This document shows, piece after piece, positions 1-8,248 of a stretch of 50,865 bases of DNA. Made by a program: the position numbers and the translations under genes. Location: contig JBBDRM010000169.1 of NCBI GenBank assembly GCA_040905475.1, forward strand, positions 1 through 50,865, in the 5' to 3' direction. The notes below the pieces were generated by a model. It had not been told where the DNA came from, did no database searches, and was given only the letters and a program-made list of their open reading frames with translations. This DNA comes from Actinomycetota bacterium (GTDB taxonomy: Bacteria; Actinomycetota; AC-67). Each line of letters begins with the position of its first letter. The first letter of the stretch is position 1.

Positions 1-165
1 GACCAGGATCTGGAACGCCTTGTCCTCGGTACGACTGTCTCCAACGATCTGGCCATAGTGCCGGTCGACCACCTCCCGGAGCGGGCCGATGCCCGGTCGA
101 CCGCGGCGAGCGAGGTCGACCAACCCCGCGACGAGCTCGCCCCACGTGAGCCCATGGGTGCGCAT
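1..165 (-). other. Alternative-frame fragment, DUF559-like; probable chimeric join
   Basis: In the frame shifted from the ligase, an ATG at 165 opens 55 codons with no stop before the window edge. The translation (MRTHGLTWGELVAGLVDLAR, then RRGRPGIGPLREVVD and GDSRTEDKAFQILV) resembles the middle of DUF559/AbiEi-type endonuclease-domain proteins, which typically carry a 'RRGRPG..LR..L' segment followed by 'E..F..LL'. The ligase loses its family resemblance at exactly this point. I infer a chimeric junction or a genuine rearrangement around 152-165; the DUF559 assignment is from memory of the family pattern. Confidence 0.4.
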
Positions 166-946
166 CGCCTTTCGCCGATCGGTACGGCTCGAGCTCCTCG
201 ACGAGCTTCTTGCGGAACGCCGCCGCGAACGACGCGGCAACGCCGACCGGCCACAGGTTGTCGCCGTCGTAGAGCCCGAGGAGGAGCGAGCCGATCCCAT
301 CGCCGCTCTTGTAGGGCCGGTAGCCTGCGACGACGCAGTCCGCGGTTCGCTCGTGTTTGATCTTGAACATCACCCGCTTGTCCGGCACGTATCTGATCGA
401 GGGCGGCTTGGCGATGATCCCGTCGACGCCGGCGCCCTCGAACCGGTCGAACCAATCCCGTCCCTCCTCGATGGACGACGTCGCAGGGATCACGTACACG
501 GGTGGCTTCGCGCCGGCAAGCGCCTCCTCGAGCGCGCGCCGGCGGTCGGAGAACGGCCGGTCGGTCATGGACTCCTCGCCCAAAGCGAGCAGGTCGAAAG
601 CGATGAACGATGCCGGTGTCTCGCGGGCGAGCATCGCGACCCGGGAAGCGGCCGGATGGATGCGCTGCTGCAGCGCCTCGAAGTCCAGACGCCCGTCTGC
701 CATGAGCACGATCTCGCCGTCGAGTACGCATCGCAGCGGCACCGCTCGTTTCAGCGCGCCGATCACGTCTGGGAAGTACCGGTTCAACGGCCGCTCGTTC
801 CGGCTGCCGAGCTCTATGTCGTCACCGTCCCGGAACACGACGCACCGGAAGCCGTCGAACTTGGGCTCGTAGAAGGCGCCTTCGGGGATCTCGGTCACGA
901 GCTTGGCCAGCATCGGCTTCACGGGCGGCATCACCGGCAGCTTCAT
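1..946 (-). CDS. ligC: ATP-dependent DNA ligase, LigC type (partial)
   Basis: Seals DNA nicks by way of a ligase-AMP intermediate. The ATG at 946 opens MKLPVMPPVKPMLAKL, very like the start of mycobacterial LigC. The adenylation motif EPKFDGFR lies at about residues 27-34 with the nucleophile Lys, followed by LGSRNER, a DGEI motif, AFDLLAL, GVDGIIAKP and FKIKHERTADCVVAGY, which together give the complete nucleotidyltransferase domain. The reading frame stays open to the window edge, but after the HPW at about 152-160 it stops resembling the family. LigC proteins are about 350 residues long and end in an OB-fold, and no OB-fold motif appears in any frame here. The last ~50 codons are therefore probably foreign sequence. 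It sits 47 bases downstream of the STAS gene on the same strand, so the two may be cotranscribed. The family call is secure; the C-terminus is not. Confidence 0.9.
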   Translation of the reverse strand, partial: MKLPVMPPVKPMLAKLVTEIPEGAFYEPKFDGFRCVVFRDGDDIELGSRNERPLNRYFPDVIGALKRAVPLRCVLDGEIVLMADGRLDFEALQQRIHPAASRVAMLARETPASFIAFDLLALGEESMTDRPFSDRRRALEEALAGAKPPVYVIPATSSIEEGRDWFDRFEGAGVDGIIAKPPSIRYVPDKRVMFKIKHERTADCVVAGYRPYKSGDGIGSLLLGLYDGDNLWPVGVAASFAAAFRKKLVEELEPYRSAKGDAHPWAHVGRARRGVGRPRSPRSTGHRPAPGGGRPALWPDRWRQSYRGQGVPDPG

Positions 947-993
947 CCGCCCGGCAGTATGCCGTGGATGACGGTTCGTCGCCGACGCGCCGC

Positions 994-1329
994 TCAGGCG
1001 GGGGTCGGAGCGGAGGGCCGCCCCAACAGGAGGCGCTCCGCGATCCCTGCCTCGTGCAGGATGGCCCTCACCTGCTCGCTGGGGTCCAGACTGAAGCCGA
1101 TCCCTTCCTCGTTGCACCGGTGAGCACAATGGATCAGCGAAGTGATCCCGGTGCTATCGATGAAGGTCACGTCGCGAGCGTCGATATGGATGGATCGGGG
1201 CAGCATCTGCTCGCAGAGGTCGAAGGCCTCCTCGAGACGCATCGCGGTTGCGACGTCGAGCTCACCTCCGCACACCACGGTCCAAGCAAGATCGTCGTGC
1301 TCGAGCTTCGTGTGGAACGCGGTGTCCAC
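994..1329 (-). CDS. STAS-domain anti-sigma factor antagonist
   Basis: A single-domain STAS protein of 111 residues, the size of SpoIIAA/RsbV proteins. These bind or release an anti-sigma kinase depending on their phosphorylation. The phosphoacceptor motif DSTG is at residues 58-61, with Ser59 the likely target, preceded by the usual strand IHIDARDVTFI. The start is GTG at 1329 with a strong GGGAGGA site a few bases upstream. No cognate anti-sigma kinase or sigma factor is in the window, so its partner is unknown. The ligase follows 47 bases downstream on the same strand. Confidence 0.85.
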   Translation of the reverse strand: MDTAFHTKLEHDDLAWTVVCGGELDVATAMRLEEAFDLCEQMLPRSIHIDARDVTFIDSTGITSLIHCAHRCNEEGIGFSLDPSEQVRAILHEAGIAERLLLGRPSAPTPA

Positions 1330-1465
1330 GAGTCCTCCCGGGCCGAAGGAGCGAACGATCCCGGATACCTACCACGATCCGGTCATGCTCACACGCACAG
1401 AGTGACGACGCTTCGAAAACGCCCCGGCTGGGAAAGGAAGCCGAGCCTCATCCGGAGACGAGACC
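1330..1465. promoter_or_regulatory. Divergent intergenic region, STAS / topoisomerase IB
   Basis: 136 bases between two outward-facing genes must hold both promoters. It contains the two ribosome binding sites (GGGAGGA for STAS, GGAG for the topoisomerase). I could not pick out convincing -35/-10 boxes. Confidence 0.4.
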
Positions 1466-2632
1466 ATGCCGAAGAAGACGAATCGGACTCAGCGGACGAC
1501 ACGTGCGCCGGTGGAGGATCCGGCCGTCGAAGCCGCGCGCGACGCCGGCCTGGTCTACGTCGTCGATGAAGCCCCGGGGATCCGTCGTAAACGTTCCGGC
1601 CGAGGCTTCTCCTACGCCGGCCCCGACGGCAAGACGATCAGCGATAAGGCGGACCTTCGCCGCATCAAGGCGCTCGCCGTGCCGCCCGCCTGGACGGATG
1701 TGTGGATCTGCTCGTCTCCTCGCGGACACATCCAGGCGACGGGCCGGGACGCGCGTGGTCGGAAGCAATACCGCTACCACCGAGCCTGGCGGCAGACCCG
1801 CGATCAGACGAAGTACGAGCGCATGGCGGCGTTCGGTGAAGCCCTGCCGGAGATCCGCAAGCACGTCCGGGAGGACATGAACCTGCCGGGCCTCCCGCGC
1901 GAAAAAGTTCTCGCGACCGTCGTTCGCCTGATCGACCTCACGTATATCCGTGTCGGCAACACGCGCTACGCCAAGGACAACGGGTCGTTCGGGTTGACGA
2001 CGATGCGAGACCGTCACGTCGACGTGTCGGGCTCGACGATCCGGTTCGAGTTCCGCGGCAAAAGCGGCAAGATGCATACGGTCGACCTTCGCGATCAACG
2101 GGTCGCGCGCATACTCAAGCGCTGTCAAGAGATCCCCGGCCAGCACCTCTTCCAGTACCTCGATGAGTCGGGCGAGCGCCGCCTCATCGACTCCGAGGAC
2201 GTGAATGCCTACCTCCGGGCGTCGACCGACGAGGACTTCACGGCGAAGGATTTCCGCACCTGGGCGGGAACGGTGCTGGCGTTGCGCGCACTGCGAGACG
2301 CTGCGCCGGCGACGTCTGAGCGCGAAGCGAAGACCAACATCCTCGGCGCGATCGAGACGGTCGCATCCACGCTGGGGAACACGGTCGCGGTGTGCCGCGC
2401 GTGCTACGTGCACCCCGCGATCGTCGACGCTTACCTCGACGGGTCGCTCGCGACGTTGCCCAGACTGCGGGCGAGGAAGAACGGTTCCGAACCGGACGAC
2501 CGGCTGCGCCCGGACGAGGCGACCCTGCTGGCGTTCCTGAAGCGCCTCCCGGGATCTCTGCCCCCGGTCGAGGATGCGCTCCGCAAGAGCTTGAAAGTAG
2601 CGAAACGGAAGCCTCGCCGCCGCGCGGCCTAG
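1466..2632 (+). CDS. DNA topoisomerase IB (poxvirus-like)
   Basis: Relaxes supercoiled DNA by transient 3'-phosphotyrosine cleavage. Residues ~30-100 form the N-terminal DNA-binding domain (RRIKALAVPPAWTDVWI, then GRKQYRYH at about 98-105). The C-terminal catalytic domain carries the expected residues: Arg152 in TYIRVGN, Lys202 in GKSGK, Arg254 in KDFRTWAGT, and the nucleophile Tyr294 in CRACYVHP. The C-terminus is basic (KRKPRRRAA). The length of 388 residues is usual for bacterial family members. The ATG at 1466 has a GGAG eight bases upstream. The stop codon overlaps the stop of the convergent oxidoreductase gene (2629-2632, sequence CTAG). Confidence 0.95.
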   Translation: MPKKTNRTQRTTRAPVEDPAVEAARDAGLVYVVDEAPGIRRKRSGRGFSYAGPDGKTISDKADLRRIKALAVPPAWTDVWICSSPRGHIQATGRDARGRKQYRYHRAWRQTRDQTKYERMAAFGEALPEIRKHVREDMNLPGLPREKVLATVVRLIDLTYIRVGNTRYAKDNGSFGLTTMRDRHVDVSGSTIRFEFRGKSGKMHTVDLRDQRVARILKRCQEIPGQHLFQYLDESGERRLIDSEDVNAYLRASTDEDFTAKDFRTWAGTVLALRALRDAAPATSEREAKTNILGAIETVASTLGNTVAVCRACYVHPAIVDAYLDGSLATLPRLRARKNGSEPDDRLRPDEATLLAFLKRLPGSLPPVEDALRKSLKVAKRKPRRRAA

Positions 2633-3585
2633 TTCCGGAAGCGCGGCAGGATCTCTCGCTCATAGAACGCGAAGAATCCGCGCTGATCCGGCCCGATCTG
2701 ATGGACGTACACGTGATCGTATCCCGCGTCCGTGTAGGTGCGGATCGCTTCGAGGTGCCGGTCGGGATCCGGCCCGCACGTGAGCTCTTTGCAGACATCT
2801 TCCTCGGATACGAGCTCCGAAGCCTGCTCGAAATGGCGTGGCAGGCGAAGCTCGACCGACAGCTCGCCGGGGAGCGCGCTGTTCGGCCACCACTTGCGCG
2901 CCGTCTTGCGCGCAGTCTTCTCGTCGGCGGCCCAGCACACATGGAGCATCCCGATCCGCGGCTTGTTCTCTCCGCCCGCCTTCGCGAACCGGCGGACGAC
3001 GTCGTCGTCGGGGACCGTCGATATGAGCCCGTCGTTCTCGCCGGCCAGCTCGGTCGCGCGCTCGCCCTTCGCGGCGACGTAGATCGGCGGCGGCTCCTCG
3101 GGAAGCGAATACACCCGAGCCTGCTCGACGGTGAAGTACCGTCCGCGATGGGTCGTCTGCTCGCCCGACCAAAGCTGGCGGATTACGTCGATCGCTTCGG
3201 CGAGCATCTCGACCCGCGCGTCGCCGGCCGGCCACGGTCCACCGATGATGTGCTCGTTGAGGTTCTCTCCCGTGCCGAGCCCAAGCCAGAAGCGGCCGGG
3301 GAGGAGCGCAGCGGCTGTGGCGGTCGCCTGTGCGACGATCGCGGGATGGATCCGGATGATCGGACAGGTGACTCCGGTGCCGATCGGGATCCGCTCCGTG
3401 ACCTGTGCGATGCCGCCGAGCACGCCCCACACGAAGGGGCTCTGTCCCTGACGATCGATCCAGGGATGATAGTGATCCGAGATCATCAAGAAGTCGAAGC
3501 CGGTCTGCTCGGCGGCGGCCGCGAACGCGACGAGGTCTTCCGCCGCGTGCTCTTCGCTCGAGAGCGCGTATCCGATCTTAGGCAT
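2629..3585 (-). CDS. LLM-class F420-dependent oxidoreductase (FGD-like)
   Basis: A luciferase-like monooxygenase-fold enzyme using coenzyme F420, closest in pattern to the F420-dependent glucose-6-phosphate dehydrogenase (TIGR03557-type) family. SDHYHPW at residues 36-42 corresponds to the FGD1 catalytic His/Trp segment and GTGENLNE at about 105-112 to the FGD1 segment with the catalytic Glu. VTCPIIRIHPAIVAQA is the usual cofactor-contact region. I chose the ATG at 3585 (MPKIGYAL, 318 residues) over an ATG 30 bases upstream because AAGGA sits five bases before it and homologues start there. The substrate cannot be read from sequence. It implies the host makes F420. Confidence 0.88.
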   Translation of the reverse strand: MPKIGYALSSEEHAAEDLVAFAAAAEQTGFDFLMISDHYHPWIDRQGQSPFVWGVLGGIAQVTERIPIGTGVTCPIIRIHPAIVAQATATAAALLPGRFWLGLGTGENLNEHIIGGPWPAGDARVEMLAEAIDVIRQLWSGEQTTHRGRYFTVEQARVYSLPEEPPPIYVAAKGERATELAGENDGLISTVPDDDVVRRFAKAGGENKPRIGMLHVCWAADEKTARKTARKWWPNSALPGELSVELRLPRHFEQASELVSEEDVCKELTCGPDPDRHLEAIRTYTDAGYDHVYVHQIGPDQRGFFAFYEREILPRFRN

Positions 3586-3605
3586 GTTCCTTCGGACCCG
3601 GTCAC

Positions 3606-3642
3606 GGACCGGCACCGGGCCTCTGGTCCCCGGTGCCGGTCC
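3606..3642. terminator. Strong stem-loop between DUF6458 and oxidoreductase genes
   Basis: A perfect 14-base inverted repeat (GGACCGGCACCGGG at 3606-3619, its complement at 3629-3642) around a 9-base loop. It lies directly after the DUF6458 stop and before the oxidoreductase start on the minus strand. There is no T-run, so it is either a GC-rich actinobacterial-type terminator or an mRNA-stabilising hairpin. Confidence 0.6.
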
Positions 3643-3649
3643 GATCGGG

Positions 3650-3886
3650 CTAGTGGTGGTGGTGAACGGGCTCGTGCACGTCTTCGGTGATGACGGTCTC
3701 GTCGCGACGCCGGTACCACGGCGACCAACTGCTCCAAATCATCATGGAGAGCAGAAGCCCGATCGCCCCGACGATCATGAGGATGACTCCGACGGCGTTG
3801 AGATCGATCCCGCGTGTGTCCGCCTCGACGGCGAACGCCAGGATCGCGCCGACGGCAAACAAGAAGATGCTGGCACCGATGCCCAC
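3650..3886 (-). CDS. DUF6458-family small membrane protein
   Basis: A 78-residue protein with two hydrophobic spans, about 4-20 (ASIFLFAVGAILAFAV) and 29-50 (LNAVGVILMIVGAIGLLLSM), then a charged tail ending in four histidines. The MGIGASIFL start and the VGVILMIVGAIGLLLS segment are typical of the actinobacterial DUF6458 family, whose function is unknown. Start is GTG at 3886 with AAAGGAGG seven bases upstream, which fixes it. The terminal HHHH is native sequence, not a tag, and could bind metal. It appears monocistronic, followed by the strong stem-loop at 3606-3642. Confidence 0.85.
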   Translation of the reverse strand: MGIGASIFLFAVGAILAFAVEADTRGIDLNAVGVILMIVGAIGLLLSMMIWSSWSPWYRRRDETVITEDVHEPVHHHH

Positions 3887-4061
3887 GGCTCGCCTCCTTT
3901 CGTCCGCCTTTCTTTACCCTCGGGATGTGATCCGCTAACCGCGCGCGAGCCGGGGCAAGGCTTGAAATGCGAAGCAGGCGCTGCACTCACCTGGGAGCCG
4001 AACGAATCCGCCGTGCGAGGAGATTAAGGAGGGCGGGCTCGAGCTTCAGGTGCCAGAGAGA

Positions 4062-4120
4062 GGACGGCCGAGAAAACCCGACCCCGTCGGATCCCGCGAG
4101 ACCTTGCCGTAAGGCCGTCC
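4062..4120. other. Inverted repeat downstream of the copper operon
   Basis: GGACGGCC at 4062-4069 pairs with GGCCGTCC at 4113-4120 across a 43-base spacer, just beyond the stop of the propeller-cupredoxin gene. It could act as a weak terminator for the minus-strand operon. The rest of 3887-4124 shows no coding signal. Confidence 0.25.
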
Positions 4121-4124
4121 GAGT

Positions 4125-6083
4125 CTAAACCGCGAACAGCTTCCCGAACATCCCAGGATGGAGGGAGCAGTAATAGTCGTAGACCGTGCCGGCCACGAGC
4201 GGGCCGAAGAAGTCCACCGGCGCCGTCCCCCCGAGACCGATCGGATCCTGACCGAACAGCGGAGGCTCGCCCGCCGCCGGCTTGTGATCCACGTCGTGAG
4301 GAGCGATATCGAGGTTCAAGAACGTGAGTTTGGGGTCGTCGGCCTGCACGACGGCGACCGGCGTCAGGTAGGTCGTCACGACGGCGCCCGGCGCGGCAAC
4401 CACGGCGGCCCCATTGCCGAGCCCGGGAAGCGCGGGTAGCTGCGGCAGCGACGGCAACCCACCGCCGCCGCCCGAGCTGGGCCGGAACGCGAGCACGTAC
4501 CCGCCTCCCCCAGCGACCGCCGTTCCGACCGTCGCGTAAACCGTATTGCGCGCGACGCTGACCCCGCCCCAGGTGACGGCCGGAGGCTGCACGCCCGGAC
4601 TGCCGATGAGGGGGATGACGGTGGCGGGGAGCCCGGTCGAAGCGTCGATGCCCCACAATAAGCCGCGGAAGTCGAGCGAGTAGACCACGCCGTTCGCGAC
4701 GGTGACCGGCGGACCCCAGTGCACGCCGTCGAGCATGGGGGCGATCCAGTTGAGTCCGCCGTCGTTCGCGCCGACCGACCACACGTAACCGGGGACGGTG
4801 ACCGGACCGTAGATCGACTCGCCGTCGTAGGCGGTCGAGCCGACGATTCCGCCGACGGAAGTCGGAGCCCCGACGAGGGACGTCCAGCCGTCCTGCTCCC
4901 CCATCGTCGCCGCGTCGAACGCGTGGTAGACGCCCGACTTCTGCCCGGCGCCGACGAACTGAACGCCGTCGCGCGTGAAGATGTTGGGCGAGGCGCCGAA
5001 ATCGAGGTCGATGTCTCCGCACGAGCCGATGCCTTGCGGATAGTACGGCGGGGGGTTACCGGGGATGTCGTAGCACGGGAGCGTCGAGAGCCCGCGCACG
5101 TACTCGTCGACGTTGCCCTTGTACGAGTCGACGACCTCGCCGAACGTCGCGCTCGTCTTGTCGAGGTCCACCTTGATCACGGCATTCGCGTTCTCGTGCT
5201 CCCCCTGCGGCTTGAAGGGGTTGGCCGTGCCGACGAACCCGACCTTCGCGTCCGGGTCGATCGCGGGCGTGGACCAGACGCCGGCGCCGGCGAACTCATC
5301 GTCCGGCTGCAACGGCGGGTGCACCGTGTAAGTCTTCTTGAGCACCACGCCGGTGACCGCATCGATCAGCACGAAGCCGCCCTGGAAGGCGTAGCGGTCG
5401 GCCTCGTCGCCGAGCTCTGCGGAGCCTCCAGAGACCCCCTCGAATACGACGCCGTCGAAGATCACGGGGCTGGAATACACGTCCGCGCCCGGCTGATCAT
5501 CGATGACGTCAACGGTCGTGGCGTCCGTACGCGTCCAGGACGACTGCCACAGGATCGCGCCGGTCGCTTGATCGAGCGCGATCACGTAGGGACCTTCGCA
5601 CTCCGTCCCGTTGCACGGATTGCGCGACGCGTGCGACACGGCGGCGAATAGCCGGCCGCCGTCGAGCCCGAGCGATGAGTTGATGCCCCCTCCATCCGGC
5701 ATCTGAGTCTTCCAGACGAGCTCGCCGGTGTCGGCGTTGATCGCGAACACCCAGCCGCCGTTCGAGCCGACGTACACGCATCCGTCCGCCACGATCGGCG
5801 TACCGGTGAAGTCGCCGTCCCCGCCGGCTTCGGTCGAGGAGAACGTCCATGCCGGTGCGAGCGAGCGCGCCTCCGCGGGTCCGATCGTCGTCTCGAGCGG
5901 CTGCGTGCGCGTGTTCGCGTAGTCGTGGCCGAAGGTCCGCCACTCACCGCCGGGCCATGGGTCACCGGTCGAGGTGGTCGTCGGCGCGCACGTCGCCGCG
6001 GCTACTCCGGCACCCGGAGCAACGACGACCGCCGCCAGAGCGACGGCCAGAAGGGCCACATGGAAGACCGCTCGTCTCGTCAT
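4125..6083 (-). CDS. Secreted PQQ-type beta-propeller protein with C-terminal cupredoxin domain
   Basis: A 652-residue exported protein. A Sec signal peptide spans about 1-30. Residues ~45-540 form a PQQ-binding-like beta-propeller with repeated W-motif blades (ADGCVYVGSNGGWVFAINAD, TGELVWKTQ, TGAILWQSSW), resembling polyvinyl-alcohol/alcohol dehydrogenase propellers. A Gly/Pro-rich linker at about 540-560 leads to a C-terminal cupredoxin (~575-652) with His in IAPHDV and the loop YYCSLHPGM, giving Cys639, His642 and Met645 as type 1 copper ligands with amicyanin spacing. The fusion suggests electrons pass directly from a quinone/propeller site to blue copper. It is the last gene of a four-gene operon, starting 4 bases after the amidohydrolase stop. 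Whether PQQ is really bound cannot be read from sequence. Confidence 0.85.
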   Translation of the reverse strand: MTRRAVFHVALLAVALAAVVVAPGAGVAAATCAPTTTSTGDPWPGGEWRTFGHDYANTRTQPLETTIGPAEARSLAPAWTFSSTEAGGDGDFTGTPIVADGCVYVGSNGGWVFAINADTGELVWKTQMPDGGGINSSLGLDGGRLFAAVSHASRNPCNGTECEGPYVIALDQATGAILWQSSWTRTDATTVDVIDDQPGADVYSSPVIFDGVVFEGVSGGSAELGDEADRYAFQGGFVLIDAVTGVVLKKTYTVHPPLQPDDEFAGAGVWSTPAIDPDAKVGFVGTANPFKPQGEHENANAVIKVDLDKTSATFGEVVDSYKGNVDEYVRGLSTLPCYDIPGNPPPYYPQGIGSCGDIDLDFGASPNIFTRDGVQFVGAGQKSGVYHAFDAATMGEQDGWTSLVGAPTSVGGIVGSTAYDGESIYGPVTVPGYVWSVGANDGGLNWIAPMLDGVHWGPPVTVANGVVYSLDFRGLLWGIDASTGLPATVIPLIGSPGVQPPAVTWGGVSVARNTVYATVGTAVAGGGGYVLAFRPSSGGGGGLPSLPQLPALPGLGNGAAVVAAPGAVVTTYLTPVAVVQADDPKLTFLNLDIAPHDVDHKPAAGEPPLFGQDPIGLGGTAPVDFFGPLVAGTVYDYYCSLHPGMFGKLFAV

Positions 6084-6087
6084 CGCT

Positions 6088-7854
6088 CTACGGTGCCCAA
6101 GGCTTCGAAGCCAGATCGCGGAACAGCTCGCGTCGGCTCCGATAGCCGTAGACGACGTTGGAGCGCATCGGCGCCGACTCGTTCAACGTGCCGAGATCGA
6201 CCACGTAGTCGTCCCGCGTCCGATGAAGGTCGTCGCAGTTGATCGCGTTGCGTTGGATATCCGGGTCGATCCCGTACGGAACGGCGGCGTTGCGCCCCAG
6301 GATCCCGTTACGGATCGTCCGTTCCGGCGTCGGTGCCTTGACCGTCGGGTCCTCGATGTCGCCTTCCAGCGCCCACGGCATCCCGTAGCTGTTGAAGATC
6401 TCGAGCGCCTCGGTCTCGTTGGCGCGCGGGAACTCGCGGAGCCGCGCGATCATGCCCTGAGGCGATCCGCCCCAGATGCTGTCGGTCCCCCACACGACGC
6501 GTTTCGGGCCGACGTACCTGATGAGCTTGCCGAGCACATGAGCCGCCTCGTACTGGTCCGACATCACGCCCGACCACACCGAGCCGAGCTCGGCGTAGAC
6601 GTTCGGGACGTTGCCGAAGGTCTTGCCGGCCGGAACGTAGTGAGACGCGTCGTGCCCCGCGTCGATGAGGCTCTTGATCAGCGAGTCGATGCCGCGTCCC
6701 TGCCGCGTGACGAAGTTCGGCGTCGGGTACGGCCCCTGCGAGTCTCCGATGTCGTAGCCCGAGTGGTACACGATGAACGCGATGTCGGGGTTCTGCTTCG
6801 CGGCCGGACCGACGTCGCGGGGAGACGCTGCCCGCTGGTCGAAGCCCGGGAGCGCGAACCCTTTGTGCGTCGCGATGACCTTCGGCGCGCCGAGCGTGTC
6901 GCCGACGTTACGGACCTGAGCGATGAACGCCTCCCCCACCCGGTCGTCGAACATCCAGCCGGAAGCGTTCGGTACGTCTCCCCAGGGGCAGTACGTTTTC
7001 CAGCCGCGCAGGATGTTCGAGCCGTCGGGTCCATACAAGCCGGCGATGTCCTCCATCGCATCGAACTCTTCCTGCATATACAGCGGGTCCGGCCCGACGG
7101 GAGCTTGGTTGGAGCCGTACGCGCCGCGGTTTGGCATCACGAACGCGTGCATGACGGCACGCTGCGTGCCGCCTGCCATCTCGTTGACCATGGCCACGGT
7201 CTCCGCGGCCTCCATGATCGGCAACGGCTGATTCTCGGGCGACGACGGCACGGCCGATAGCACGCACATGTTCGTCGCGCTGTCGAGGTACATCTCTTTG
7301 ACGTAGTGGTAGCGCGACAGGTTGGCCATCGGGTCGAGTTCCCCGGCGCCGAACCCGCGGATCGTCCCGTCCGGACGCATCCCCGGCGTGCCGCCGGTCG
7401 GCCCGGCCTGCGACCACGCCGCCGTGAAGAACACCTCGAAGGCCGGGTTCCTTACGCGCCAAAGGCCGTTGGCGTCGATGTGGTGGCTTTGGATGTCGAA
7501 GATGAATTCACCCGGCATGTTGCCGAGCGTCGCGACACCGGACGCGCCCTCCCACTCGAGGTCGCAGGGCTCGGTCGTCTCGGTGTTGTCGGCGCGTGCG
7601 TCGCCTCCGAACCGTAGCCCGACCTGATTGATCGCCCACAGACCGACGGTGTACGCCGCTGCCGTGCGCACGAACTGCCGGCGCGACATCCCCATCTTTC
7701 GGCGCAGGCGCTCGGACTCTTCGTTGGCCAGCCGCATGATGAGCTTCTGCTTCTCGGTCGGCGGCGGCGGGATGAACTCGCCGTTCGAATACGGCGTCAC
7801 GTCGAGCGGCAAATCTTCGGACAGATCCGGCCAGGAGCGTTTCCAGTTGAGCAT
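6088..7854 (-). CDS. Tat-exported amidohydrolase-family protein
   Basis: 588 residues. An unusually long ~55-residue N-region precedes a twin-arginine signal, SRRQFVRTAAAYTVGLW, at about 57-73, so the folded enzyme is probably exported. The mature part resembles Amidohydrolase_2 (PF04909) TIM-barrel hydrolases/decarboxylases: FDIQSHHID at the first strand in place of the classical HxH, VIATHKGFALPG, IAFIVYHSGY with a candidate metal His, and VVWGTDSIWGG with the conserved Asp near the C-terminus. The changed first metal motif leaves metal binding uncertain. The start at 7854 has a GAGGA six bases upstream. Gaps are 22 bases to the upstream cupredoxin gene and 4 bases to the downstream propeller gene. 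Confidence 0.8.
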   Translation of the reverse strand: MLNWKRSWPDLSEDLPLDVTPYSNGEFIPPPPTEKQKLIMRLANEESERLRRKMGMSRRQFVRTAAAYTVGLWAINQVGLRFGGDARADNTETTEPCDLEWEGASGVATLGNMPGEFIFDIQSHHIDANGLWRVRNPAFEVFFTAAWSQAGPTGGTPGMRPDGTIRGFGAGELDPMANLSRYHYVKEMYLDSATNMCVLSAVPSSPENQPLPIMEAAETVAMVNEMAGGTQRAVMHAFVMPNRGAYGSNQAPVGPDPLYMQEEFDAMEDIAGLYGPDGSNILRGWKTYCPWGDVPNASGWMFDDRVGEAFIAQVRNVGDTLGAPKVIATHKGFALPGFDQRAASPRDVGPAAKQNPDIAFIVYHSGYDIGDSQGPYPTPNFVTRQGRGIDSLIKSLIDAGHDASHYVPAGKTFGNVPNVYAELGSVWSGVMSDQYEAAHVLGKLIRYVGPKRVVWGTDSIWGGSPQGMIARLREFPRANETEALEIFNSYGMPWALEGDIEDPTVKAPTPERTIRNGILGRNAAVPYGIDPDIQRNAINCDDLHRTRDDYVVDLGTLNESAPMRSNVVYGYRSRRELFRDLASKPWAP

Positions 7855-7876
7855 GACTCGTCCTCGTGTCGAGACG

Positions 7877-8236
7877 TCAGATGACCCGGAGCGTGCCTTT
7901 CATGATCGGGTGGAGCGAGCAATAGAACTTGTACGAGCCTTTCTTCAGATTCTTCACGCCCACCACCGCGGTTTTCTTACCGATCGTGATCACGGCTGAG
8001 TAGAAGAGGCCGCTCGTCGAGCGGACGTCGTGCGGCGCGATGTCGAGGTTGACGAAGTTGAGCGCCTGGCCCTTCTGCAGGACAACGAACGGCGTGTAGT
8101 AAACCGGCGAAGCGGCGTTGCCGGGCCCGGCGACCACGAACGACGGCGCGGCGCTCGCCGGCGTGAACATCGCAAGCACGGCGACCACCGCAACGAGCGC
8201 TACCAACACGGACCCCCTGCGCTTGCTTGAATGCAT
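7877..8236 (-). CDS. Small secreted cupredoxin (plastocyanin/amicyanin-like)
   Basis: 119 residues with a signal peptide (about 1-29, ending ASAA) and one cupredoxin domain. Type 1 copper ligands are His69 (DIAPHDV), Cys106, His109 and Met112 in FYCSLHPIM, with amicyanin-like C-x2-H-x2-M spacing. It is very similar to the cupredoxin tail of the propeller protein encoded two genes downstream (shared FVNLDIAPHDV / FLNLDIAPHDV and YCSLHP), so the two domains share recent ancestry. It is probably a soluble electron carrier between the operon's larger enzymes. A GGGAGG-rich site precedes the ATG at 8236. It starts 12 bases after the upstream stop. Confidence 0.9.
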   Translation of the reverse strand: MHSSKRRGSVLVALVAVVAVLAMFTPASAAPSFVVAGPGNAASPVYYTPFVVLQKGQALNFVNLDIAPHDVRSTSGLFYSAVITIGKKTAVVGVKNLKKGSYKFYCSLHPIMKGTLRVI

Positions 8237-8248
8237 CCTCCTCCCTCC

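Noticed and set aside
3869-3886. An ATG start for the DUF6458 gene
   Set aside because: No ATG is present at the family start position; GTG 3886 with AAAGGAGG upstream explains the N-terminus.
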